This document shows positions 39,701-51,642 of a DNA stretch of 64,000 nucleotides, piece after piece. The DNA lies in assembly GCA_014529385.2 (NCBI GenBank), contig CM043963.1, positions 99,277,912 to 99,341,911 on the forward strand, written 5' to 3'. Numbering within the stretch: position 1 is the first letter of the stretch; each line of letters begins with the position of its first letter. The notes beneath the pieces are model-generated. The model had not been told where the DNA came from and did no database searches. It saw nothing but the letters and a program-made list of their open reading frames with translations. Source of the stretch: Adiantum capillus-veneris (Eukaryota > Streptophyta > Polypodiopsida > Polypodiales > Pteridaceae). A program made the translations under genes and the position numbers.

Positions 39701-42700
39701 GACTAATTCATCTACATAGATGGTATCTACAGACGCTTATGCACAGAGGATCCGGGGAGACCTTTAGGGGAGCTCACTTATCTATTGACAGAGACACTAT
39801 AGGATGCAACAGCAGAGGCATACCCCCATACTGAGCCTGGGCAACGCCGACGTTCTGGGAGCACACCCCAAAATAGATGGTATGATGAGGAGTGCAGAGA
39901 GACGAGAGCCCGACTTCAGAGGGAGGTACTTCTAGGTATCATTACTCAAAGGCAGTCACAAATTGCTTCTCGGCTTTTGCTACGATGAAAGAAGAGGGCA
40001 TTTCTAGCTCAGCTAGAGCAGAATTTATATCAATTGTTTTTGAGCTAGGATTCAAGCGAGGCATGGCGACTCTTCCATGAGCACTCCCTCGCACCGATCA
40101 TCACTTCTACGGAGGTATGGGGTCAGTATGCATCATCTCTCTACATCGTCTCAGGGCAGCCACCTCTTCCAGATCCACCAGAGCCATGCTCACACACATG
40201 CTTTCTTTACCATTGAGATGGTAAAGAAAGCCATTGAAAGGATGAAGACTAGGAGAGCGTATGATCATGATGGCCTGGTAGCAGAGCATTTTATACATGC
40301 CAAAGATTTGCTTGTAGAGCTTCTAGCAGTGATGCTCAACCGTGCCATGTGCGAGGGCCTACCTGATACTTGGAGTTTATCCACGATTGTACCTATCTTC
40401 AAGTCAGGGGACCCTATGGAGCTTGGGAACTACCCCACTATCATGATTGGACACACAATGGCAAGGTTGTATGCATCCATCCTTAAGTAGCAGTTCAGTA
40501 GATGGACAGAGAGAGAGGGTGTACGGGCAGCAGGACAGGCGGGCTTTAGGAGAGGTTTCTCTACTCTTGATCATATTCTCACACTCAGAGCCATTATTGA
40601 GGAGGGGAGATCACGTGGGAGATTGCTCTATTGTTGCTTTGTGGACTTGGCAAGCCTTCGATTGTCACGTGCACATCTAACCCTATGTGTACATGGACAA
40701 GCTCCTTCATGACATGGTTTCAGTTCAGTTTAGTCAGCCTAGCTTAGAAAGTGTTCTGGCACTTTTGTGAGTTTGTAAACAGACCGTGCATATCAAGACA
40801 CTTAGAGTAGATCCATATCCTTTGGTTGCACACAACATGATCATCAGATTACCATCACAACCCATCAGGAGCATTTTTACAGTGCACAGACCTATTTTCC
40901 CAATTTTAGCCATTTTTCACTTATTATTAATAAGTGGCTTTGTTGGGAAACTGGGTAGGGAAATTTAGCCAAGCAGATATATAAAGAAACCTAGCGCTAG
41001 TGTATTCTGGCAGAAGAGGCAGCAGGAACAGAGTGTTCATCAGTGCACCTTCTCAGCAAGAGGCCTCGGCAGGCAACCTAGCGTTTTCCAACCAACAGAC
41101 CAAAGACCAGCCTAGCGTTTTTCATCAAGGACAGCCAATGTTTTGCAGACAGCAGATCAAGCCTTGCGTTTGCAGATTTCCGCAGCAAGATACCATAGCG
41201 TTTTTGCAACAGAACAAAAATCAGCCCTAGCGTTTTTGGACAGCAATTCAGCCTAGCGTTTTGCAGTTCCTCCGCGACGGATTTAGTCTTTGCATCAGCA
41301 TTTTCAGTTTTCAGCGTATAGACACCGCAGATCAAGTCCCGAACCTTGCAGATCTCACCTTCCCGCAACAAATCCTCGCCGCACGGTTAGATCAGCCAGC
41401 GTTTGCAGATTCAGCCCACTATTTGCAGATTTCAGCATCTGCATTTTCAGCGCATCGTCGTCGCATCGTCGCTCGTCATCGACATAGAGTTAGAATTCAG
41501 CAGATACAAGATTTGTAGATTTCAGCCCGTCTTGTCGTCGTCAACATCGTCGGCAAGACCGTTGCATTCAGACCATTGTAGAGATTTGTGCAATCAATAG
41601 TAGACCGCTCTCGCCATAGAGAGTGGGGCCTTTGGAGGAGGGTTTGACAACATTCTAGTGTCGTATTCTTCTCTTCTCTATCTCTCAGTCTTAGCACCTT
41701 CATTCATAGTGTTTTCCCACTTTGTTTGTGATCATTTGCACTCTCTCACTAAAGGAACGGAAGGCTCTCCCTTCCTCAGTAAAAGGAACCCTTGAGCACA
41801 ATTCGGAGCACTCATCTTGAGCAAAGTTCAACTTTCACTTCCGTTGCACCGTACATTGTATCAGAGCTTTGGCAATGTTCTGTATCACTCAAGGAAAGAA
41901 CCACAAGAAATTTTTTTGCTTGTTGCGGTCGCACGTAACCCAAGTCCACTTGGACGTGTCGATTCCTAATCGTGTTTTTGTAGAGTGATAGGAAACCCAA
42001 GAAAGAAGGGCTTGTCCGGCCTCCCCTTGTTTCTCTTTTCACTGATTAAGAGCGGACCGTGCACTTAGCGGCGGGCCAATCGACGTGAGGTGGGAAAAAG
42101 CAACCTTGGTGGGAGCGCAAGGCCGCCAAGGGATGCGCCCGCAGGAAAGAGAAGAGCTCACGTAAGAGAAGATCCTTCTCTAACACAGATTGCAAGCTAA
42201 AGAAGAACCTCAAGAACCCAAGAACCACAAGAACCCAAGTTCCTCGTGAACTTAAGAACCAAAGACTTCAGTGTGAGGTCATCACCCGAACACTTTGCAT
42301 GGAGGTGATGAGCATGAGAGTGGTGAAGAAGAATTTTTCCCACTAGGAGGTTTTTCCGACCCTCCCCCTTCCCCATCTACGCCAAGGATTGCACCAAATC
42401 CTATGGAGGCTTTGATGAAGACGATGATGGACATGATGAGAGAACAAGAAGCGTGGCACAAAGAAAGAAAGGCAGAATTGCATCGTGAACACAAAGAAAG
42501 AATGGCAGCCCTGCGTGAGCGCGAGCAAGTGCACTTGGCGGCCGAACAGAGAGACCAACACATGCAAGAGTTGATCCTACTATTTTCTAATGTGCAGACA
42601 CAGATTGAAAAGAATCGGGAGAAGGAGACTCTCTCAGTCTTGTCTTCTCCAACGCACAACACACATGATTTGCATGATAAAGATGTGATTATTTACAATG

Positions 42701-45700
42701 ATGATGATTTGCAAGACAATGATGTGATTGTTCACAAGGATGATGGTTTAGTTGATACTTTGTCTAGTGAAGCTAACCTCATTGCAGATTCGATCAATCA
42801 CGAAGAACCGATCTTGGCTCTCGAGTCGAGGTCCTAAGAACCCCCACAGGAAGTATCCTGTGTTCGAATGATTGGTCAACACGCATTGTTCGAGTGTTTC
42901 ATTCGTGATGCTTTCCTGTATTTTAGTCACCGTCTTTATGTGATCCCTTTTCATAGGCATGACATATTGCACGATGAACACGATTCACTCATAAATGAGC
43001 ACGGTTGTATGCGGATTACTCATGAAAAGATGAAATGTTTGCATTCAAGGAATTCCCATTCCATGTCTCTTCCTTGGCATGACACAGTATCCGAAAGAGC
43101 ACAAGAAGGATTGAGCATCAAGCATCGGCATTTCCATTGTGATTTGCCATAGTTGATTGATTTATATCAGAAAGTCAAGATTCGACCCCATTTTTTTTGT
43201 GCGTTTGATGAACGGTTTGACACTCCTTCTCTATGTTCATCTACATTGCATGCACAGTCTTTTAGGAAGACTAGAATTTTTCCAGTCACTTTACATGGAA
43301 TGGGTATGTTCATGTTTTTGTGTTGGAAGTGGTTTCAAGAATTTGCCTCCTCGGAGATTCTTGAAGAATATGGACCTACGTCCATAGACAAAGTTGAAGC
43401 ATTGAAGGAGCCACAGATGACTTTGTGTCGCTTTCCGTGCGGCCCAAAGAAGCAAGCATTGCAGACCTTTATGAAGTTCAAGTATCGCACGACCCACACA
43501 TCAGAGTGGGCCGGCGAAGAGTCCTTCACAGAATTCATCCAGACGCTACTGGCGATCTCCGTCGAACTCATATAGTTCGGTACCAGTACCTCACTTTGAA
43601 AAGAAGGGGATGTCACGTGCACATCTAACCCTATGTGTACGTGGACAAGCTACTTCATGACATGGGTTCAATTCAGTTCAGTCAGCCTAGCTTAGGAAGT
43701 GTTCTGACACTTTTGTGAGTCTGTTCGTAGACCGTGCATGTCCAGACACTTGGAGTAGATGTATATCCTCTGGTTGCACATAGTATGATCATCAGATTAC
43801 CATCAAAACCCATCAGGAGCATTTTTACAATGCACAGACCTATTTTCCCTATTTTAGCCATTTTTCACTAATTATTAATAAGTGACTTTGTTGGGAAACT
43901 GGGTAGGGCAATTTAGCCAAGCAGATATATAAAGAAACCTAGCGCTACTGTATTCTGGCAGAAGAGGCAACAGGAACCGAGTGTTCAACAATGCACCTTC
44001 TCAGCAAGAGTCCCCGGCAGGCAACCTAGCGTTTTCCAGCCAACAGACCAAAGACCAGCCTCGCGTTTTTCATCAAGGACAGCCAACGTTTTGCAGACAG
44101 CAAATAAAGCCTGGCGTTAGAAGATTTCCACAACAAGATACCATAGTGTTTTTGCAACAGAACAGAAATCAGCCCTAGCGTTTTTGGACTACAATTCAAC
44201 CTAGCATTTTGCAGTTCCTCCGCGACGGATTCAGCCTTTGCATCAGCGTTTTCAGCGTATAACACCGCAGATCAAGTCCCGAACCTTGCACGCAACAGAT
44301 CCTCGGCGCACAATTAGATCAGCCAGCGTTTGCAGATTCAGCCCGCTATTCACAGATTTCAGCATCTGCGATTTCAGCGCATCGTCATGGCGTCGTCGTC
44401 ATCGACATAGAGAATTCAGCAAATACAAGATTTGCAGATTTCAGCCCTTGGCGTTTTCAGCTTGTCTCGTCGTCATCGACATCGTCGGCAAACCGTTGCA
44501 TTTAGACCATTGTAGAGATTTGTGCAATCAATAGTAGACCGCTCTCGCCATAGAGAGTGGGGCCTTCGGAGGAGGGTTTGACAACATTCTGGTGTCGCTA
44601 AAGGAACGGAAGGCTCTCCCTTCCGTAAGTAAAAGGAACTCTTGAGCACAGTTTGATTGCAAGAGATGGGGTTTCCAAAATAGTTGATTTGGGGGGATCA
44701 TGACTCTCTACAAGTCAGTAGTCGGGCATGTACGCACTCCAAACGGGATTTCTGATTTGGTTCACTCCACTATTGGGGTGAAACAAGGCGGCTCGCTATC
44801 TTCTACACTATTTGGCATGTATGTGGATCATAGTTACCCGGAACAAGGAACAAGGAACGACAACATGCATGAAATGCCATTCCTTGTTTCGGATACTCGC
44901 GTCTGAAACACGGAATGGGAATCTAGAACGGAAAATTGGAATGGGAACGGGGAACGGGGACTTGAAAATGGCCATTTCTTGTAACTATGATGTGGATGAG
45001 GTTGTTGACTACATTGAGAGGGATGGTGATAGAGGAGCACAGACATGGATTCCACTAATGCTATATGCTGATGATATTACGCTGATTTCCGCCTCCCCGG
45101 AGGGAATGCAATGTCCTCGTCCACTTGCCACATTGGGCGCATATACATTCAGGAAACCCATGAGGCAACTTGAACCTGCATAGTAATCCACTGAGCCTTG
45201 TCTGGTACAATAATAGCTCTGCCCACAATGGTTTGCTACCATGAGTCCGCAATAGTCATACATACTCCTCCCTGGATACCTCCAGGTCCAAATGCAGCTA
45301 ACCAAAAAGTCTCATAGCATCCACGAAAAATCTGACCACATCGTCTAATGCGTCTCACACAAAGATGATGCTCCTGTAGCATAAGAATATCAATCTCACC
45401 ACCCACAAGGCATCGCTGAAGCTCCTCACGCAACCGACCCCTCTGGCGCCGAAATTGGGGTCCTCCTAATCCTTGCACATTCCATGAGACAATCCTCATG
45501 GTGTCAGTGAGAGAAAACAGATGTTGCAGCAGCACCCAACCTCGCTATCTTTGAGGCCAGCTTGGATGGGGAGTAATCCGCATCCGAGCGACCTCTAGAC
45601 AAACGAAACTGAAATGATTGTCCCAGCCAAGCCCAAGCCGAGAGTGGAGTCCGTGGGCGACATCCTCTGTCCAAGAATCCTCATGTACAAATACATAGCA

Positions 45701-48700
45701 AGGGGGGCTTTGAGTGTCAGCAAACAAGTGCACCACAATGTGCCTGCAACCTGCTGCATCCGGCCGCGTCACACTAAACTTGGCTAAAGGCCAAAGTGTC
45801 TGTACCAAATCTGTCACCCCAGGTCCCCTGTGTGGTGTGAGAACTAAATAGCCTTGACCTAAAGCCAATCTAGAACTGTGTGCAAGGTCCAATCTGTTAC
45901 GATCCCTGCCGCACAGCGGAAAGGAGAAACCTACCACTGTATCCAGAGCCTCAGTGCCTCGGGCTGCTAAAGAGAGGACGTGAACTCGAAAGCAAGCTTC
46001 CTCCAAGTCGGGAGAAGGGTCACGGTCACCAAGGAAGCGGGTGAAGCTGTAGTCGAAGAAGTCCCATCCTTTGCAAATGTCAAAGCTAGTCAAACCACGA
46101 GGGACTGCTACAAAAGGAGAGATCTAGACTAGAAGTGGCCTCCTCAAGTGGGGCTGCCCCTCTCGAGCCATGCGACTTGTAGCAGAAGCACTACCAAGAG
46201 ATCGTCTTGCTGCGGATGTGTGTCCACCAGTGCCCTACGTCTGAGGAGGAGTGTGGGATGGGTCGGGAGATGAGGCTGAGGGCCCCACCGGGGAGAGAGG
46301 AAGAACGGGAGGAGGGGGTGGGAGAGGACGCGGCAACATGGAGGAATCTGAAGGTGGAGGGGGGGACAAGAGGTGGAGCTGAGGTGTCGGGGGGCTCCTG
46401 TTGGAGGGGGTCAAGACTCAAAACGGTTCCCTGTCAAAACCCAATGTTGTTGAGCTGCAGGAGGTCGTCCACCAGGGGGGGCAGTGTGACGAGCCCATCC
46501 CTGTCGACGAGGACCAGGCACTTGCTGCCAGCCATTAGCTGACGGATCGCTCGCCTCTGTCGAGGTACCAGCTGTGTGTTCTGGGTACCTGTCTGCTGAG
46601 CATGCTCAGCCTTCGGAGGCTGCGGATGCACAATGGGTCGAGATCTCCTGCGAGGACAGGCCTTCGCTAAGTGGCCCATCTACCTGCAAATGAAGCACTG
46701 GTTTGGGAGTCCCAAATACTCCACCCTCTCGTGTAACCATCCCCTGCTCACCCTAGGTAGAAGGACCACCTTCGGGAGAGTGTGAGTGTCACGAACCAGA
46801 ACGCGAGCTGAAGGCACACCAATAGCCTTGGCTGCAACTGAAGTTGTGCCCTGCGCGGGGTCTCCAAGACTGTCCCAACCTCGAAACCAATCCTGGAAAG
46901 AAGAGGTAAGTATTCTCGCCTCAGACCGAGAAAGCAGACCGAAATAGGCAAGTCTGCCTCCTCTACAAGAACATCCGATGTAGGATCAAACCCATGGCGC
47001 CACTGTCCAAATTGAGCTCTGATCACTCGGATGGCCAACGCGCTCATCGAGATGACCTTGACCGCCATCTCGGTAGTCTCGAACTCTATCTAATAGTATC
47101 CCCGTCCGAGGAGCTGGATGTCAATAATCTTTCCCACCTCTGCTAGAAGGCGGGCCCGCAGAAGGTCGCGTACCTCTCCTCGACTGGGACAACTGTCAAT
47201 AATCTTACAGATGACAAAGGTGGCTTGAAGGCGCTCCACCTCTGCTGCGAGGCTCGCTTGCTCTTCTAGCGACAGAGCGAGTCGGATGGTGGGCTCGGCG
47301 GGGTCAGGCAAGGGGGCTTCATGTAAGTCCCTCTGTGTCTACTACTGTTGGCGGACGGGGTATTGGTGCGACCTTTGCTGCTGCAAACCCTTACTCTGAA
47401 GGGAATCCAAACCCGGACAACAGAGGTCGGCACAGTGAAGAAGGGTGTGTGTATGTGTGTGTGTTGGGGTTTTGGGGGGAGGGGGGGGGGGTTGAAAATG
47501 TGTGTGAGGAGAGTTGGGCGGGCTGCGGGCTGAAGCGAAAGGGGGAGAGGGAGTGGACAGGTGGGCAGCGCGAGCAAGGGGGGGGCGAGGACAACGAGGT
47601 GGGCAGGGCAGGGTGGCGCGAACAGGAGGGAGGGAGGTGCGTCGAGCGGGGAGAGCAAAGCAGCGAGCGTCGGTAGAAATAATAATGTGCCTGATGCATA
47701 CTTCCATATTCGTTGCGATTGCAAGCCGTGATGACATCCTCTTCATACTCCTTCGTTAACCATGGTGAAATGAAGATTCTTTTCAATTTGATCCACTTCT
47801 TAGGTGCTTCTCTATGCAACAGAGAGGTAGACCACCATGTCTATGCGTTGCTTTTCATAAAAGAGGCAGCTGTCACGAGGACGTGGCAACTGCTAACCTT
47901 CATTGTTGATTTCTTTCCAATGAATTTTGTTTAATTTTTGAGACCCTCTTTTTGAAGTTGCAAATGGTCGGACATTGTATGGCCAATGTCAACGGTAGTT
48001 TCACCCGCAGACGGAAAGTTGGTCGGCACTCGAACTCGTAAAGTAAAAAGATGTCTAGGCTCAAGGTGGGATCACCAATAGAAAGTATCCAACAATTGGG
48101 CCACATTGCACTTTTGGATGCGGTCCCAATGAGGATAGATGGTCAGAAGACTAGTGGGAGCCCAACGGAAGCATCTCCTAAAAATTAGGGAACTGCTATT
48201 TTGGGCCGTGAAATGTGTTCGCGTCATTACCTTCGGTATGGCCAGGGGAACATTTTATTACTCTGCTGCAAAGTCAACTGATGCACCAATTGAGAGATTT
48301 TTAAGCAGGAAGCCCAATGCGGCGAAATTGCATGCATGAGTGCCAAGTGGCACTTTTTGGCCAATTTACCAAGTTTGGGAGAACAGAACTCGTAACTGAC
48401 TCTTTGGAGCAGTTTTGGAGGCTGTTAACTCTGATTCAGCCATTTCTCTCCATTTTTGAGCTTCCCATGACTTTATCTAGGACCAAGGAGCTCATTTTCA
48501 ACATTGGAAGGCATCATATGCGTGTTTATAGGGCTGTTTTGCTGCGTTTTCAGCGATACGCAGGTTTTGGCAGCCATGGAAATCTTCCCCTTTTGCATCT
48601 ATTTGTTCACAAATGCATTACAGGTCAAGGGCAAAAGAGGGGGCACTTGATTTATGCTAGGGGGGATACTTCATTGAGAACATGTCTCACAGGTTAAGAG

Positions 48701-51594
48701 CTATGGAGTGCTTGCTTTCCCTCTCATGTACAGTGTGGTGCTAGGAGTGATGCCCTGCACACTCCACACTGCTCTCTCTCTCTCTCCCCTACGTACAGTT
48801 AAGGGCTATGGAGTGCTTGCTTTCCCTCTCATGTACAATGTGGTGCTAGGAGTGATGCCCTGCACACCACACTGCTCTCTCTCTCTCTCCCCTACATGCA
48901 GTTTTGTGATGCCCCACAAGAGGGATCTTAATTTGACTAATGTACAGCTGTGTGGTTTCATGCTTTTGTGCTGAGGCAAGAGCCTCCTTGAGCAGGAACA
49001 AGGGTAGCTAACTACTACTCGAAAGCAGGCACCGGTGAGGGTCATAACCTCACCTTATAGGTACGTTTTCAGCGCTGCGTATGCGCTGCAAATTGACTGT
49101 TTTTCAGCCAAACGGACACCAGAACCATTGGGAATAATGCCCCATTGGCAGAGGATAGTTAGGGGACTGTTTGGGGCTGAAAACAGGGCAAAAACCAGTA
49201 AATACAGCGTGCTGAATTTACTGTTTTTGGGCAGGAATCAGAGGGTTTATGCGAGTGGAATTGAGTTCCAGCAGGAGAATTGGTTTCGCGCAAGTTTTGG
49301 GGCTGTTATGCTGCTAAAATTTGGCCAAAACAGGTGGTATCTAGCAGGATAGCGGTAAAGGATTCCCAGGACTCTACTTTGTAATTTACCCTCTCAAAGT
49401 ATAAAGAAATACCGAAAGGGGCGCCAGTCTTTGGGGCCAGCAGGGTGTCGTCTGCTTGGTGGCGCTCTAGCTGCCAGGCCGTGGTTTGTCTTGAAGTGTT
49501 GAATTCCAGTCACAGGCTTATTCATGAAGCTCCTCTGTGTGTCTACAGTAAAGTAAAGAATTTCGGGTGAAAGCCAATGCCTACCGCCCCACGGGCCGGT
49601 TTCAACAGCCTTTCATACCTTGAAGGCTTTGGAGCAACGATCTCCCGAAAAAGCCATGCCAAACTACTGTATAAATGTTAGCGCTTGATGGATATCCTTG
49701 AAGCCAGAAAACCTGTCAAACTTAACTGCTTGACCTTCATCCTTAAACTGCTTGATCTTCTTGCCCTTTTTCTCGAGGTAATCATACTGAGCTGGAAGCA
49801 TATTAAGGCTTTCGTTTCTTTCCATAGATAGACCAATATATGCGGGAATCAGTGTCTGAATTGTCAGAGGATGAAGTGTCCTCCTCACAAGAGCTAGAAT
49901 GCTTACGGTGCCTTGTAGGCTTCTTTTGAGATCTGCTTTTATTGCTTTTCTTTGTCCTTCTCTGCTTCTTTCGCTTCTTTTCTTCCTCGTTGGAGTCAAA
50001 CCCTTCAGAGGAAGAACTCTCTGAGCTGTCTAAAGACAAGGACAAAGACGGAGAACTAGGATCATCCACGAAATAAACAAGGTTCTTGGATATACTGGCT
50101 TCCTCAAAAGTGAATTTCCGACCTAAGTAGCCCGCATAGTCCTTTGAATGGCTCTTCTTCCGACAATACTTTGTAGTCTTCATCAACTAGTTGATTTTCT
50201 TTTCAAGAGTGGCGTTAAATTCTTCTTGTGAGTACAATTTTTGTGTTTCTGCACTCGGCTTTGCCTTCTGCTTCATTGCCGACTTGAGAGATGAATGGAC
50301 GGCATTGCACCATTGTGAGTGAACCTCATCAAGCAGGTGGTTCTTCAGATACTTTGCACACTTTGGGTCCTTAAGAGTACTCGATCATCCTTTTGGAACA
50401 AGTATCAACCTGTAGTTGGCACTTGTACTCCATCTTGTCGAGATCTCCTGTCGTGAATGGGCCATGGTCTTCTTTTGATTCCTCGGAAGGAGGTCGGCTC
50501 CCATTGGAATCTCTATTGGTTTCTTCTGCTCCCCCACTGGAGTTGGGGTTAGCTTCATCTCCCTGAGGTCCAATGATGTCCAAGGATCCTCTCTCTGTAG
50601 TGCTCCCAAGCTAATCTAACAGAGGAGAGGCCTTGGCCATCTATTTAAAAGTCCTTGGCCTAAAAGCATACAAGGTGAAAAGCTCTGGTCTCCAAAAGCA
50701 ACTTTCCCCAAACGCTGGCACCCTTTCCGCTACTCCACAAAACACACAAGTGCGTATGCATGCCACATCATCAACACTCCTGTTGCTTTTCTTCAAAAGT
50801 GTTTTGGGCCCCTCAGTTGGTGATCTTTTTAAGTAAGAGGGTTAGGTTTTATTAAACCCTAACCCCAGTGGCCCCTGGGCCATGCTCTGTAAATTGGGTT
50901 AAGTTCTTTTAAACCCTAACCAGAGTGATACCCAAGCCAGAAAACTAGCTAGAGGCAGTTGACAAAGTTGGGCATCTCCTCACATGCTGTTAAGGTAGAT
51001 GCCAGTGGACAAACCTGTCAAATATGCAGGGTGCACGGGGTGTGCATGCACCCCAAACCTAAAGTTGTTTATGGGTGCATGCACACCCCGTGCACCCTGC
51101 ATATTTTACAATTGTCGATCTTCCCAATTGCGACCGCGGCCAAGGAGGTAAGGCAACGGATTTTCTACATGCCCTATAGCTTTCGGATAGCATGGGAGTC
51201 ACAAACAAGAACTCAAGCATTGGGGATTCCTCCCACTTTCACGATCGTTGAAGTAACGATTCAAGGGGACTCGATAATAGTGCAATGAGATCACCAAGTT
51301 GAGGGACCAAAAGGAAGAGCACACACAATTGGAAAGTCTTCCAAAAAAAGCATCGATTGTTAAATCAAAACCATGGAGCCAATGTCAAAAGGGTACCTAG
51401 ATGAATCCAAGATGAGCCCAGATTCACCGTTACAAAGGAAAGTGCAAAGTATAGACTCGTAGTAGTCACCCACTGTCAGGTGCAACGGAATTGAAATGGC
51501 GAAGATCTAGGTTATACACTTCCACAAATCTTTACTTCTTTCCTTGCATTAATGATTGCATTTGAGCATGAATGATGGTTTCCTTTATTTCCCT

Positions 51595-51642
<48 letters not shown>

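Larger units (their letters stand above)
40663..44652 (+). mobile_element. Non-autonomous LTR retrotransposon inserted in LINE E
   Basis: 5' LTR 40663-41855, primer-binding site, leader, one decayed reading frame of about 427 codons (42295-43575), polypurine tract, and a 3' LTR truncated at 44652. No protease, RT or integrase motif. LTR and gag N-terminus are related to the element at 33340-35469, which may be or resemble its autonomous partner. Confidence 0.88.
39172..45111 (+). mobile_element. LINE copy E (same family as copy B), interrupted by an LTR element and a MITE
   Basis: 5'-truncated inside the endonuclease. Parts: 39172-40662 and 44653-45111. The EN block (39177-39698) has DGDVILLGDFNARTG and STVDYVLAQP. 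The RT N-terminal part (40077-40660) has ERMKTRRAYDHDGLVAEHF. After the LTR insertion, RT resumes with STIGVKQGGSLSSTLFGMYVD and LMLYADDITLISAS. Removing the LTR element and the 161-bp MITE restores colinearity with copy B except for about 30 nt lost at the LTR's right edge. It ends abruptly at about 45111 against an inverted L1-type segment. Confidence 0.88.
45112..47675 (-). mobile_element. L1-type LINE 5' half (5' region, ORF1, partial endonuclease)
   Basis: From 47675 downward on the minus strand: a GC-rich 5' region, a degraded ORF1 (47311 to about 45545), and the start of ORF2 (MRIVSWNVQGLGGPQFRRQR at 45500) that ends after FLNVYAPNVASGRG, within the endonuclease. The rest of ORF2 is missing. 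Beyond the break, LINE copy E lies in the opposite orientation. The family matches 55155-56700 and 58485-58690. Confidence 0.85.
47676..50610 (-). pseudogene. Gypsy-type gag split by a solo LTR
   Basis: On the minus strand the gag runs 50610 to 49605, is broken by the solo LTR 47871-49604, and resumes at 47870 to about 47676. N-terminal part: SSGGAEETNRDSNGSRPPSE, then CAKYLKNHLLDEVHSQWCNA, a Ser/Lys-rich low-complexity stretch (about 50060-49850) and KFDRFSGFKDIHQALTFIQ. After the LTR: WWSTSLLHREAPKKWIKLKR and TKEYEEDVITACNR, the expected continuation. Stops are present. No polymerase follows. Confidence 0.85.

Noticed and set aside
47335-47676. Gly/Arg/Glu-rich plus-strand ORF
   Set aside because: GC-rich 5' region of the minus-strand L1-type element read in the wrong direction.
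50830-50930. Interstitial telomere repeat
   Set aside because: Only two isolated AAACCCTAACC motifs within imperfect palindromes; no tandem CCCTAAA array.
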